64,000 nucleotides of DNA from assembly GCA_019638775.1 (NCBI GenBank), contig JAHBTD010000004.1, forward strand, positions 186,001 to 250,000. The letters are read 5' to 3'. Positions within the stretch are counted from its first letter, which is position 1; each line of letters opens with the position of its first letter. This document shows positions 42,234 through 51,534 of the stretch, one piece after another. Source of the DNA: Fimbriimonadaceae bacterium (GTDB taxonomy: Bacteria; Armatimonadota; Fimbriimonadia; Fimbriimonadales; Fimbriimonadaceae). The notes beneath the pieces are model-generated. The model had not been told where the DNA came from. It searched no databases and saw nothing but the letters and a program-made list of their open reading frames with translations. Position numbers and translations under genes: made by a program.

Positions 42234-42262
42234 AGTATAGGTCCGCTATGGTCGGAGTTCAA
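42234..42262 (-). promoter_or_regulatory. sigma-70-type promoter of the 64-residue gene
   Basis: TTGAAC (minus strand, 42262-42257), 17-base spacer, TATACT (42239-42234). Confidence 0.65.
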
Positions 42263-42369
42263 CATTGAACCCAATGAAATGTGAGTGTACTGGCTGGGTT
42301 TTTCCCAACCATAAGCTATAAGGCGACTTGCCCAGTTAAGATTTCTTAATCCCTAGGACTCACAGATGT

Positions 42370-43557
42370 TTATGCGGCCTTTTTAAGCGTAGGCGGGAGC
42401 ATCTTTAGGCTAATCTCTTCGGCCTCACGAGGGGCCAAGACGACCACGCGTTCCATCATATTCTCCAGCTCGCGCACGTTTCCAGGCCAGCGATAATCCG
42501 TCAAAACACGCTCGGCCTCAATGCTCACATCCAGCTTCGTACGTTCGTTCTCGGCGCAGAATTTTTCCAAGAAGTGCCGAGCGAGGGGCAGGATATCCTG
42601 CTCGCGCTCGCGCAAGGGTGGGATGAAAATCTCAACGACTTGCAGTCGGTAGTAAAGGTCAAGCCGGAAGACGCCCTGATCCACTGCCTCCATCAGTTCG
42701 CGGTTTGTGGCTGCAAGCAGTCGAACGTCGACTCGAGTTGGCTTTGATCCACCCAGGCGTTCGAACTCCCGTTCCTGCAAGACGCGAAGAAGTTTGACTT
42801 GAGTGGCGAGCGGAATCTCTCCGATCTCGTCCATAAACAAAGTTCCGTTATCCGCAAGTTCAAAGCGTCCTGCTTTCGATCCATTGGCGCCCGTAAACGC
42901 ACCCTTTTCATAGCCGAACAGCTCGCTTTCAAGCAGTGTTTCGGGCAGAGCCGCACACGAAACGGCAACAAAGGCATGGTCTTTTCGCACGCTCAAATCA
43001 TGCAGGGCACGAGCGATCACCTCTTTTCCAGTGCCGCTTTCTCCGGTAATGAGAACTGTGGCGCGGGAATCGGCGACCTGCTCAATCGTCTCCAGAATCT
43101 CCAGCATCGCAGGAGATTCGGCGATAAAGGTTTTGCCCTTCTTTTTCGGCAGACGCTTTGTCGCGGTTGGCGCAGACATGGGAGTAGCCGCTTCTTCGAG
43201 TGCGCTGGCAACGACACGTTTGAGGGATTCGATGTCGAAAGGCTTGGTGACGTACTCAAACGCACCCTCGCGGATGGATTGCACGGCAGCAGGGATCGTT
43301 CCGTAGGCCGTCATGATGACGACTTGGATATCGGGAGCAAAATCTTTAATCTCACGAAGCAGTTCATAGCCGGTCTTGCCGGGCATGGTGACATCGGTAA
43401 GCACGACGTGGGGGCTGTGTTCCTTCACCGCGCCCATCGCCTTATGAGCATCTTCAGCAATCCAAACCGAGTAGCCCTCTTTCTCAAAGGCTACTTGCAG
43501 GATTCGCCGAATATGCGGCTCGTCGTCAACTATTAAGATCCCAATGCGTTCGTTCAA
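42370..43557 (-). CDS. NtrC-family sigma-54 response regulator without a DNA-binding domain
   Basis: A 395-residue regulator. A receiver domain (about 1-120; IVDDEPHIRRIL, phospho-aspartate in VVLTDVTMPGKTG) is joined to an AAA+ sigma-54 activator domain (about 145-385) with Walker A GESGTGKEV, the sigma-54-contacting GAFTGA loop, Walker B GTLFMDEIGE and the arginine-finger region WPGNVRELENMMERVV. The protein stops soon after (SLKMLPPTLKKAA), with no Fis-type helix-turn-helix, so it cannot bind enhancers in the standard way. Its start overlaps the kinase stop by four bases (ATGA). Confidence 0.93.
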   Translation of the reverse strand: MNERIGILIVDDEPHIRRILQVAFEKEGYSVWIAEDAHKAMGAVKEHSPHVVLTDVTMPGKTGYELLREIKDFAPDIQVVIMTAYGTIPAAVQSIREGAFEYVTKPFDIESLKRVVASALEEAATPMSAPTATKRLPKKKGKTFIAESPAMLEILETIEQVADSRATVLITGESGTGKEVIARALHDLSVRKDHAFVAVSCAALPETLLESELFGYEKGAFTGANGSKAGRFELADNGTLFMDEIGEIPLATQVKLLRVLQEREFERLGGSKPTRVDVRLLAATNRELMEAVDQGVFRLDLYYRLQVVEIFIPPLREREQDILPLARHFLEKFCAENERTKLDVSIEAERVLTDYRWPGNVRELENMMERVVVLAPREAEEISLKMLPPTLKKAA

Positions 43558-45098
43558 CGATCTCCCCTAGGTTTTAGCTGGATGGTAAACCTTGTTCCGC
43601 TTCCTTCTGTGGACTTCACTTCGATGCTGCCGCCGTGTGCATCGATCACTTTTCTCACATTGCTTAAGCCCAATCCTGTTCCCTTTGGCTTCGTCGTAAA
43701 GAACGGTGTGAAAAGTTTCGACTGTTGTTCTTCCGTCATTCCACAACCGTCGTCTTCAACGCTTAGCCAACCGTTCCCTACCGTCAATTCCACTGTTCCG
43801 CCTGGCTCACATGCCTGGAGCGCATTCAACAATAAGTTGCGGACCGCCTGTTCAAGCCGGAACGGGTCACCCCATATTTTCGGCTCTTGCGCCGAGATTT
43901 CCAGGCTCAATCGTACGTTTGCGTCATCAAATTCTTTTTGATGTTGATCAATCAGTTGGCTAGCAAGCTCATTCAGTCGGATTCTGGACTCTCTGAGCTC
44001 AAGAGGGCGGGCAAAATCGAGGAAGTCATCACACAATGAATTCAGCTTCATCGCTTCCTCTTCGATGATGTTTGCAAACTCCTTTACATGCTCCTCCGAC
44101 TGTCGCACCATTTGCGCCGATCCGCGGATGCTGGCGAGCGGGTTCCGTATCTCGTGAGCAATTGCGGCGGTCATCTGACCGATCTCGGCAAGACGCCGAA
44201 CACGGTCGAGCTCCTTGAGCGTCTGGTCATACTCGCTGACGTCTTCGATCGAGACAGCCGCGCCGCCAGAAGGCATCGGGGTCGCGATGATGGACCAAGC
44301 ACGCTGAGTGTCTGGGTCATAAGCTCGGCGAGGCGCGCGACGGCCTTCGAGAGCGGCTTCAAAGGATTCCTGAAGGGGGCCTGCGAGCGCTTTTGAGGCG
44401 TTGGCAATATAGCCTTCCCACTCCATTCCATCGTCGGGCGACCATCCTATCAAACTGCGGGCTTCGGGGTTCACCTCTTCGATGCGGCCCTGCGCATTTA
44501 CGACGATGACACCGACGCCGAGGCAAGAAACCACCGCTTCCAGTTTTTCGTGCAACGCCGTCGACTCCCCTAGCGCCTCATTGAGACGGTTGATAAGCTT
44601 GGCATTGCCGACGGCTAAGGCAACGTAATGGGCCACCGATTCGGCGTGGCGCAAATCCTCCTGGACAAAGGGCTCCTCCCCGCACTTGCGCGAAAGGTTC
44701 AGCACACCAATGCAACCCGTTTCGGGGGCAATGAGCGGCAGAACGAGCGAGCTGGCGATGTCGGCTCGCTTTCGTCGAACTTTGAAAGCAAGCGCCGGAT
44801 GGGCGTCGGGATCTCCGATAAGCATCGGCTCGCCTCGCACGATACAAGTTCCCGCAATCCCAACCCCCGGCATAAGCCGAGCACCGTCGGGAACGCGCAT
44901 GTCCGTACCGGCCTTTACGGCGACTTCGTAGGTATTGGTAAGGTCATCCCTGAGGAAAAGAGAGGCTCCAGACGCCTGAAACCAGGCGGCACACCGTTCG
45001 AGGGTGGTCGACAGAAAGCGGTCCAGCCCTTCGCTGCCGACCGTCAAAGACGCATCAAACAGACTCCAGACGTCACGTACAAGAAGCTCGCGCGGCAT
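43554..45098 (-). CDS. soluble sensor histidine kinase (GAF-PAS-HisKA-HATPase)
   Basis: A 514-residue cytoplasmic kinase without membrane helices. A GAF domain (about 20-165; PGVGIAGTCIVRGEPMLIGD) precedes a PAS domain (about 180-285; GVIVVNAQGRIEEVNPEA), a dimerisation/phosphoacceptor helix with AAIAHEIRNPLASIRG (H at about 308) and a catalytic ATPase with N, G1 and G2 boxes (LLLNALQACEPG, VEDDGCGM, KGTGLGLSNV). The organisation is NtrB/AtoS-like. It is co-transcribed with the sigma-54 regulator and is the obvious partner. Confidence 0.95.
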   Translation of the reverse strand: MPRELLVRDVWSLFDASLTVGSEGLDRFLSTTLERCAAWFQASGASLFLRDDLTNTYEVAVKAGTDMRVPDGARLMPGVGIAGTCIVRGEPMLIGDPDAHPALAFKVRRKRADIASSLVLPLIAPETGCIGVLNLSRKCGEEPFVQEDLRHAESVAHYVALAVGNAKLINRLNEALGESTALHEKLEAVVSCLGVGVIVVNAQGRIEEVNPEARSLIGWSPDDGMEWEGYIANASKALAGPLQESFEAALEGRRAPRRAYDPDTQRAWSIIATPMPSGGAAVSIEDVSEYDQTLKELDRVRRLAEIGQMTAAIAHEIRNPLASIRGSAQMVRQSEEHVKEFANIIEEEAMKLNSLCDDFLDFARPLELRESRIRLNELASQLIDQHQKEFDDANVRLSLEISAQEPKIWGDPFRLEQAVRNLLLNALQACEPGGTVELTVGNGWLSVEDDGCGMTEEQQSKLFTPFFTTKPKGTGLGLSNVRKVIDAHGGSIEVKSTEGSGTRFTIQLKPRGDR

Positions 45099-45144
45099 TC
45101 GGAATTCTTAGTACAGATTGTCGGCGAGTTGGGCGGAAATCTTA

Positions 45145-45200
45145 GCTATCAACTATCAGCCATCAGCTATCGGCTATCGGCTATCGGCTATCGGCTATCA
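45145..45200. repeat. tandem heptamer array (GCTATCG), 8 units
   Basis: Eight seven-base units in register: GCTATCA, ACTATCA, GCCATCA, then GCTATCG four times and GCTATCA. It lies 47 bases upstream of the histidine-kinase start. Confidence 0.9.
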
Positions 45201-45233
45201 AGCTTCACCGATGGCTGATTGCTGATGGCCGCG

Positions 45234-47723
45234 TTACTTCAACATCGCATTGAACAGCAGCTTGAACGTCCCGTGCGACTGTGCACGGAAGGTGATTTCC
45301 GGCCCGAACAGATACAGCGTTCCCTTCCCGACCGGGGCCTGCGCCATCGCGACACCCTTATCCAGATACTTCGCGCCCCACGCCCAGCCGCTGCGCAGAG
45401 GGTTCGGAGAATCGAACCATGCAATCGGCTTCACGCCATCGCCGGTGATCTTGAACACGGGCGAGTTGTCGAACATGACGTTCGCCCGTTCGCCCATCCC
45501 GCGCGACACGGGAAGCGTGTTGTCCACCGCCACGCTCAGCACCGATCCAGGGACGTAATACTTCTCACGCCCCAAGGGCTTACCATCCTCCATCAGATGG
45601 CTCTCGATGGGCAGCTCAAGGTGTTTACCCAGTGAGGTGGACCCGCCGATGGTGACGACCGTTCCGCCCGCCTCAAGGAAGTTCTTCAGTTGCAGGACGG
45701 TGGCCTTCGACACCGACCCCAGCATGTGCCAATAGCTGGCAGGGATGCCCTCATAGTTCGGCTCGGACGGGTCGCGCAACGTCGCCGGGATCGCGCCGTC
45801 GACGAAGATGATGACGTCGTACTTCTCCTTCAGCAGTCCCGTATCCAGCTCGCGCGCAAAGACGACGGTGTAGGGGATGCCCCATTGGTCGAAGATCCAC
45901 CGAATCCAGCCGGAGTCCATCGACCCGCCATAGCGGTCCCACAAAGCGATGCGCGGCAGCTTGATCTCGACGTCGCCGTTTCCGTTGGAAGTGGACGCAA
46001 ATCCGTTCGCGTTTCGATAGACCTTCTTGCCAGCCTTGAACCACTCGAAAACCGCCTTATAGGAGTAGTTGCTTCGATCGCTTAGCTGCGTCGCGTCCGA
46101 TGAGAAGTCCGACTCCTTCCAATCGACGATCTTCTCAAACGGCCCCTCAAAGGCGTCCAAAATCCGGTCGAACTTCACGCCCATCTGATAGGCCAGCGTA
46201 TAGCCCGCGTTGTCGTAGGGCGGGGTGGGGGGAGCCCCCGGCGCCGTAATGTCGTTCGGGTGATCCTGCGGCTCGAACATATCGAGGATGTGCGCGCGGA
46301 AAGCCTGCGCAGACTTTACGATCAGCGACCCAGCCGGGTACTTTCTGCCCCCGACCTCAAATTCGGCAGTGGCACGGTGAATGTCGATCCCGTTCTCCAC
46401 AAGCGCGGTCACAAATTTCTCAGCGGTAAAGAAGTCGTCCTGGTCGCGGGGGATGATATATCCCCGGGGAGAGCGAAGCTCCGGCTTGCGCACGTCCTCC
46501 AGATTCCTTACTCCGTTCAGCCGCGAAGGATAGTCGATCCAGCTGTCTTTCGATCCGTTCTCGATCTGCCGACGACCCATCTGATACATGCCGTAAAGCC
46601 ACTCGCTGCGATAGCGCGATGCGATGTCCAAAATCGCATAGTTGGCTGTTACCGAGTAATCGACCGACTGCCGAAACTTCCATTCTTGGGGTCCGATGGG
46701 GAAAATTAGATTTCCCTTAGGCTCCAGCCGGTTCGCCACGAACGGGATACGCATGGGTGTCGGACTGCCAATGGTTTCGGTGAGGATGCCGACTATATTG
46801 TGAAAATAGGCTGTGGTGCGCAGGCCGCCGTTCCACCAAGTCGAATACGACGCGCCATCGCGCATGGTCACGCCCGGCTTATTCTCCCGAATGAAGCGCG
46901 TGTGCATGGCAATACCCACCTGCTCGATGCCCGCCATCACCTGCGGGTCGATGTTATGGTTGAACGGATCGCGGAATGGCGGCGCAAACATGACGGTTCC
47001 ACGCGGTCCGGTCTGGTGATGGTTGTACATGATCTGCGGGTACCACTCCCGGTACATCACGCGGTTCATGTTCTTGGTTTCGCGTTGGGTTGCCGCGTAA
47101 AAGTCGCGGTTGTTGTCGTGCCCGATATATTTCTGATACAGCCGGGGGATATTGAAACCTCGTTTGTTTGGGTCGGATTCCTGCATGTACCAGTCGCTCA
47201 TCAGGTCCATCCCGTCGGGATTTGCGTGGACAAACAGGATGATCACGTCATTCAGAATGCGCTTGGTCTCTTCGTCGTTGTGGCTGATCAGCTGATAAAC
47301 CGACTCCATCAGAACCTGGGCACACAGCACCTCGCTGGCGTGGAGGCCACCATCAATCCAGACTACAGCCTTCCCTTCCGCAGCGAGCTTCTTGGCTTCG
47401 GCGTCGCTAAGGTTCTCCGCCCGGGCGAGCTTCTCGGAAATCTTTCGATAATGCTCAAGCTTCTTGATGTTGTCCGGCGAGCTGACAATAGCCATCAACT
47501 GGTCGCGGCCCTCCTCTGTCTTGCCCATGACCTTGACGGTCATGCGGTCCGACTCCTTATCGAGCAGCGCCCAGTACTTGCTCAGAGCTTGGTAGTTGGG
47601 GAGCTGATAATCCGCGCCGATCTCGTGGCCGAAGAAGATTTTGGGGTCGGTGACCTTCTGCTGGGCAAGAGCAAGGGTCGGGATCAGAGCGAGCAGAAGC
47701 AAAAATGTCCGGGCATGCCGCAT
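45234..47723 (-). CDS. M14-family zinc carboxypeptidase, secreted
   Basis: About 829 residues from the ATG at 47723 (MRHARTFLLLLALIPTLALA signal peptide). The M14 catalytic domain occupies about 25-350. Zinc ligands are likely H and E of GGLHASEVLCAQ (about 140) and a later H in MYNHHQTGP, with NPDGMDLMSDWY typical of the family. A long C-terminal part (about 500-829) includes a glutamine-amidotransferase-like region (EAGGTVVTIGGSTSLGKHLE), as in other large bacterial M14 proteins. TAATCT ends seven bases before the ATG. Confidence 0.88.
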   Translation of the reverse strand: MRHARTFLLLLALIPTLALAQQKVTDPKIFFGHEIGADYQLPNYQALSKYWALLDKESDRMTVKVMGKTEEGRDQLMAIVSSPDNIKKLEHYRKISEKLARAENLSDAEAKKLAAEGKAVVWIDGGLHASEVLCAQVLMESVYQLISHNDEETKRILNDVIILFVHANPDGMDLMSDWYMQESDPNKRGFNIPRLYQKYIGHDNNRDFYAATQRETKNMNRVMYREWYPQIMYNHHQTGPRGTVMFAPPFRDPFNHNIDPQVMAGIEQVGIAMHTRFIRENKPGVTMRDGASYSTWWNGGLRTTAYFHNIVGILTETIGSPTPMRIPFVANRLEPKGNLIFPIGPQEWKFRQSVDYSVTANYAILDIASRYRSEWLYGMYQMGRRQIENGSKDSWIDYPSRLNGVRNLEDVRKPELRSPRGYIIPRDQDDFFTAEKFVTALVENGIDIHRATAEFEVGGRKYPAGSLIVKSAQAFRAHILDMFEPQDHPNDITAPGAPPTPPYDNAGYTLAYQMGVKFDRILDAFEGPFEKIVDWKESDFSSDATQLSDRSNYSYKAVFEWFKAGKKVYRNANGFASTSNGNGDVEIKLPRIALWDRYGGSMDSGWIRWIFDQWGIPYTVVFARELDTGLLKEKYDVIIFVDGAIPATLRDPSEPNYEGIPASYWHMLGSVSKATVLQLKNFLEAGGTVVTIGGSTSLGKHLELPIESHLMEDGKPLGREKYYVPGSVLSVAVDNTLPVSRGMGERANVMFDNSPVFKITGDGVKPIAWFDSPNPLRSGWAWGAKYLDKGVAMAQAPVGKGTLYLFGPEITFRAQSHGTFKLLFNAMLK

Positions 47724-47736
47724 GAAGGGGAGATTA
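47724..47736 (-). promoter_or_regulatory. leaderless -10 element of the M14 peptidase gene
   Basis: TAATCT (minus strand, 47736-47731), seven bases, then ATG at 47723. Confidence 0.4.
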
Positions 47737-47843
47737 CCTGGAGGTTGTCGTTGTGAGGAACACGAAGGGATCTGCTGACCCTTGGCTTCGGCCTGATCCA
47801 GAATGCCACGCATACGCGGCAATATTCTTCAAATCGCTCTACC

Positions 47844-47895
47844 TTGATTCAAAAAACCGAATCCTTTATACTGGCAGCAGAAGCCGTCGGCTTCT
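47844..47895 (+). promoter_or_regulatory. promoter and leader hairpin of the 711-residue secreted protein gene
   Basis: TTGATT (47844-47849), 17-base spacer, TATACT (47867-47872). A hairpin AGAAGCC/GGCTTCT (47879-47895) would lie at the 5' end of the message. GGGGAGG stands seven bases before the ATG. Confidence 0.7.
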
Positions 47896-47929
47896 GATAG
47901 CCGTCGGCGAACCTTAGGGGAGGTTCCTG

Positions 47930-50065
47930 ATGAAATCACTTTTACGCAAAGTTGGGCTATGTCTGCTCTGCGGCAACTTCGCCGCAACCGTTGCATTCAG
48001 CTACACGCCCACAGTATCGTTGTCTGCGCCCGTCGCTCAAGTCGGCGTTCGCGGAGCCGAAAACCGAGCCACCGAAGCTTTGGGCACGGCTGCCGTCAAG
48101 GTGGACGATGCCCTGAAAGCCGCCGGACGAGCGGAAGCTGCCCGACCCCTCGGTGAGGCGAAAGCACAGATTGGAGGGGCGCTAGGAGCCGCGAAAGCTG
48201 GCGACTTCGACCGCGCCGCCACACAAACCCGTCTTGCACAATCGGCTTTGCAACAGGCAGCCGCCGGAGCGCGCAACGCCAGCGCGGCAATCCAAGGTGC
48301 GATCAAGACAGCGGCAGAGGCCGTTGGCGCGGGCCTGAACGCCGTTCTGCTCACCCCGACCGGGTTTGACGTGATCATGCCCAGCGTTGCTGCAGAGGGG
48401 GAATCGTTTACCGGCCTTGTTGTGGGTGAACTTCCAGAGGGTCGCATCGACCCGACCGCTTTGGCGGGCGAAGAGGTCGCCGTCTATTCCGGCACTGTCG
48501 CGGGTGTTGAAAAGGTTGGACCGAAGGGACAAGTGGGCGGAAGCACGCTCAGCAACTTCCTGCCCCTCGCTGCCATCCCGATCATCGTCACGATGTCGCA
48601 GCAGTTCGGCGGAAAGAAGTCGAAGCCGAAGAGCGATCCCTGCACCATCGTTCCAATGCCGAAGGAGGAGTTGCCTCCCTCGATCGTCAACTCGACGCCT
48701 ACGATTGGCACCGACGGCGTTGTTCGAGCCACCGGCACGAACTTGAATGGACTGAAGAATCCCGCTCTGGTCTCGTCCACTGGGCAAACGATCCCCATTG
48801 GCGACACCGACGCAGGCTCTTCAATGGAGCAGCTCTTTGTCGCGCAGAACGTGCCCGCTGGCGAGTACACCTTCCAGGCGGAAACCCCCGACGGCAAACT
48901 GCTCAAAGCCCCCAACAAGTCGGTCAAGCCTTCGCTCAGACTGTCGGGACCAGGTACGGTTCAGCGTGGTGCGACGGGCGAGATTGAGATCGCCTCCAAT
49001 GCGTCTGGATTCGTCACGCTGCGTGGTGGTCAGCCGCAGATCGCGCTTCAAAAGAGCTATGCCTACGTGGAAGCAGGAGGCTCGGCGAAGATTCCGTTCA
49101 CAGCAAACGTGACCGGAAACTACACCGTCACCGCTGTCATCTCCGACGAACCGCCGCAAGAGGAGATCGAAAACCCCGGCGTCTTCTCAGTTTCAGACCC
49201 TAAGGTCGAATGTACGCCGAACTCAGGAACGAATACGACCAAGGTTGACGTCTCCACAACCCTAAAAAGCGACAAACCCGTTCCAAACGGCATGGTCGAC
49301 GTCATGGTCACGTACCCTGGTGGCGTCGGCTATGAGCGGGCGATGGTCAACCGCAACAACATCGCTAACTGCTCGCTTACCGTTCCGAAAATGATCCAGC
49401 CGTCTCTGGTCAATGCTTACGTTGTCAACGCGGGCGGCCCGAACATGATGTGGAATCAGGTGGGTTCCGTTTTTCCCGGAATCCTCTGCGGCTCGGGCCT
49501 TGGCGGCAGCAGCAAGAAGCCACCGGCAACCCCTGAAGCGTGGGATCCTGTGAAATGGATCGACGACTTCAACGCCGCGACGAAAGATGTCGCCGAATTC
49601 GAGGTCACCGTCTATTGCGACCAGCCTGGAAATGGCGGCGACAGAGACGCTTATGAAGATGGCGATGTCGGACACACCTTCATTGAAATCTCGGGTGGCG
49701 GAAAGTCGATTATGGGTGGATTCTATCCGGGCAGTCCGGTGAGCACGGTGGACGTCCTCACTGGCGCCGACAAAGATGGCAAGCTCGTCAACGATAAAGA
49801 TCACCCCTGGGATGTCAAGAAGACGTTCAAGGTGAAGTTTGCCGACGTCGAGAAGATGAAGCAGGAATGGAAGAAGTGGAAGGATAAGAAGTACAACCTT
49901 GCGAAGGCGAACTGTACGGACTTTGTGAAGGAGGTCTGCAAGGCAGGTGGAGTTACCCTTCCAGACGGCAAGAGCAATTGGCCCGCACCTATGTCGGGAA
50001 CGTCCTCTTCCAACCCCGGTGCGCTGGGTGAAGACCTCGCCAAGGATGGTGGCACGAGGAAGTAA
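47930..50065 (+). CDS. large secreted protein with a C-terminal papain-fold-like domain
   Basis: A 711-residue exported protein (signal MKSLLRKVGLCLLCGNFAAT). Residues about 25-140 are alanine-rich helical heptads, followed by a hydrophobic stretch near 210. Several Ig-like beta domains come next (about 240-520). The last 150 residues contain VGHTFIEISGGG followed 80 residues later by YNLAKANCTDFVKEVC. This H-then-NC order suggests a permuted NlpC/P60- or LRAT-like cysteine hydrolase fold, common in amidases and in secreted toxins. No immunity-like gene is adjacent. Strong promoter and Shine-Dalgarno. Confidence 0.65.
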   Translation: MKSLLRKVGLCLLCGNFAATVAFSYTPTVSLSAPVAQVGVRGAENRATEALGTAAVKVDDALKAAGRAEAARPLGEAKAQIGGALGAAKAGDFDRAATQTRLAQSALQQAAAGARNASAAIQGAIKTAAEAVGAGLNAVLLTPTGFDVIMPSVAAEGESFTGLVVGELPEGRIDPTALAGEEVAVYSGTVAGVEKVGPKGQVGGSTLSNFLPLAAIPIIVTMSQQFGGKKSKPKSDPCTIVPMPKEELPPSIVNSTPTIGTDGVVRATGTNLNGLKNPALVSSTGQTIPIGDTDAGSSMEQLFVAQNVPAGEYTFQAETPDGKLLKAPNKSVKPSLRLSGPGTVQRGATGEIEIASNASGFVTLRGGQPQIALQKSYAYVEAGGSAKIPFTANVTGNYTVTAVISDEPPQEEIENPGVFSVSDPKVECTPNSGTNTTKVDVSTTLKSDKPVPNGMVDVMVTYPGGVGYERAMVNRNNIANCSLTVPKMIQPSLVNAYVVNAGGPNMMWNQVGSVFPGILCGSGLGGSSKKPPATPEAWDPVKWIDDFNAATKDVAEFEVTVYCDQPGNGGDRDAYEDGDVGHTFIEISGGGKSIMGGFYPGSPVSTVDVLTGADKDGKLVNDKDHPWDVKKTFKVKFADVEKMKQEWKKWKDKKYNLAKANCTDFVKEVCKAGGVTLPDGKSNWPAPMSGTSSSNPGALGEDLAKDGGTRK

Positions 50066-50092
50066 ATTCCACGCAAGCCATCAATCCACTAT

Positions 50093-50118
50093 GCCTCCAC
50101 CCTCCTTAGGGTGGAGGC
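50093..50118. repeat. 11-bp perfect hairpin
   Basis: GCCTCCACCCT and AGGGTGGAGGC around CCTT, without a T run. Probably a palindromic repeat, possibly stabilising the 3' end of the upstream message. Confidence 0.65.
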
Positions 50119-50248
50119 GAATCAGTTGGAGAGCAATGCCCTGTCGTGCCTTCCCCAAAATCAATCTCATAATTCCGGAAACACTTTTGGACTGCCAGGG
50201 ATTCCCCTCTCCGCATGAACGTTGTGTCAGCGCCATGCGGAGGAAATG

Positions 50249-50998
50249 ATGAAAGGAAGTCTACGAATACTATCACTCGCATTAATTGCGTCGGCTGGCG
50301 TTGCCCAGGCGGCGGATTTTCAAATCACGATCACCAACGTCGGTCCCCAACCCCTGAGCCCCTTCTACTTTGCCGCTGCCGATAACAGCTTCAATATCTT
50401 CAACGTCGGCGGGACGTCCTCGCTCGGCATCAAAGACATCGCCGAGACGGGAAATACAGCTGAGATGCTGAACATCACGAACGCGGCCGGCGGCGCGGTG
50501 GGGGCGTTCGGTGTGATCGGCATGTCCCCGCTGGGGCCTGGCGACACCCGCATGATGAGCTTCTCGACCGACATGAGTCACGGGTTCTTCTCGTTTGCTA
50601 CGATGCTTGGCAAGACCAACGATGGATTCCTTGGCGAGTCGTTCAGTTCGATGGGGCTCTCGCTATTTAGCGGCTCGAATCCGGTGGGATTTGATCTGAC
50701 AATCACCGGTGCACGAGCATGGGATGCGGGCACTGAGCTGAACACCCAGAACGCCGCCGACCTAGCCTTCCTTGGCGGTAACGGCAACCCGGCGGAGAAC
50801 TCTGGCGACGACCACATTCGGGTTCACGCCGGTATCATCAATGGAGTAGGAGACAGCTGGGACCAGATGCCAGCATGGTCGCAGAATACCGATCTGCTAC
50901 GTGTGCAGGTCACCCCCGTTCCAGAACCGGCAAGCATGGCAGTGCTCGGTTTGGGCGCTTTGGCGCTTATCCGTAAGAGGAGAAATCGTAAATCGTAA
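50249..50998 (+). CDS. spondin-domain PEP-CTERM protein
   Basis: A 249-residue secreted protein. GCGGAGGAA precedes tandem ATGs at 50246 and 50249; the second has better spacing. After the signal peptide (ending VAQA-A) comes a spondin_N-like domain (ITITNVGPQPLSPFYFAAAD, MLGKTNDGFLGESF, DAGTELNTQNAADL). The C-terminal sorting signal is VPEPASMAVLGLGALAL plus RKRRNRK. An exosortase should process it at the cell surface. The sigma-factor pair follows 17 bases downstream on the same strand. Confidence 0.88.
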   Translation: MKGSLRILSLALIASAGVAQAADFQITITNVGPQPLSPFYFAAADNSFNIFNVGGTSSLGIKDIAETGNTAEMLNITNAAGGAVGAFGVIGMSPLGPGDTRMMSFSTDMSHGFFSFATMLGKTNDGFLGESFSSMGLSLFSGSNPVGFDLTITGARAWDAGTELNTQNAADLAFLGGNGNPAENSGDDHIRVHAGIINGVGDSWDQMPAWSQNTDLLRVQVTPVPEPASMAVLGLGALALIRKRRNRKS

Positions 50999-51015
50999 AG
51001 GAAACCACGGTATCC

Positions 51016-51534
51016 ATGCCTCTCGGCATGAGCACACGTCCCAAATTTGAGGACGTGGCTCTTGCCGAGATGGCAGTCCTCTATCGAGTCGCTCGACGGC
51101 TGACGATGGATGATGTGTGGGCGGAGGACCTGGTCGGGCAAACTCTCCTGCAAGCGGCTAAAGGTTGGAGTGGATTCGACGGCCGCTACCCCCGAAGCTG
51201 GCTGATCCGAATTTTGCAGAATGTGTATCGAAAAGATCTCCGGCGAGCTTCTTCCCGTCCTGCGACAGTTCCCCTCGAAGACTATATCCCAGAGTCGTCC
51301 GACACTTGGGCAAGTGTGAATTGGAGGCTCGTAGGGGAGTTCATTCAGGAGGAGCTTGACAAGCTGCCTGACGAATACAAACTTGCTGTCACTCTTTGCG
51401 ATGTTGAAGAAATGACTTATGATGAAGCTGCAGAAGCGCTTGGCGTACCGCAGGGAACGGTGAAGTCACGATTGTTCCGGGGCCGTCGACTCTTACGACA
51501 AAGGTTGGCTGTGATTCAGCCGGGTTTAGAATGA
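51016..51534 (+). CDS. ECF-type RNA polymerase sigma factor
   Basis: A 172-residue extracytoplasmic-function sigma factor with region 2 (WAEDLVGQTLLQAAKGW and WLIRILQNVYRKDLRR) and region 4 (LPDEYKLAVTLCDVEEMTYD, GVPQGTVKSRLFRGRRLL). Region 3 is absent, as expected. The four-base overlap with the next gene pairs it with a zinc-type anti-sigma factor. The upstream PEP-CTERM gene may belong to its regulon, but I see no clear autoregulated promoter. Confidence 0.94.
   Translation: MPLGMSTRPKFEDVALAEMAVLYRVARRLTMDDVWAEDLVGQTLLQAAKGWSGFDGRYPRSWLIRILQNVYRKDLRRASSRPATVPLEDYIPESSDTWASVNWRLVGEFIQEELDKLPDEYKLAVTLCDVEEMTYDEAAEALGVPQGTVKSRLFRGRRLLRQRLAVIQPGLE

Noticed and set aside
40926-45200. CRISPR array
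   Set aside because: The heptamer runs at 40926 and 45145 are true tandem repeats with no spacers, and no cas gene is present.
50093-50118. Rho-independent terminator after the 711-residue gene
   Set aside because: The stem is perfect, but no T run follows on either strand, so it is listed as a repeat.
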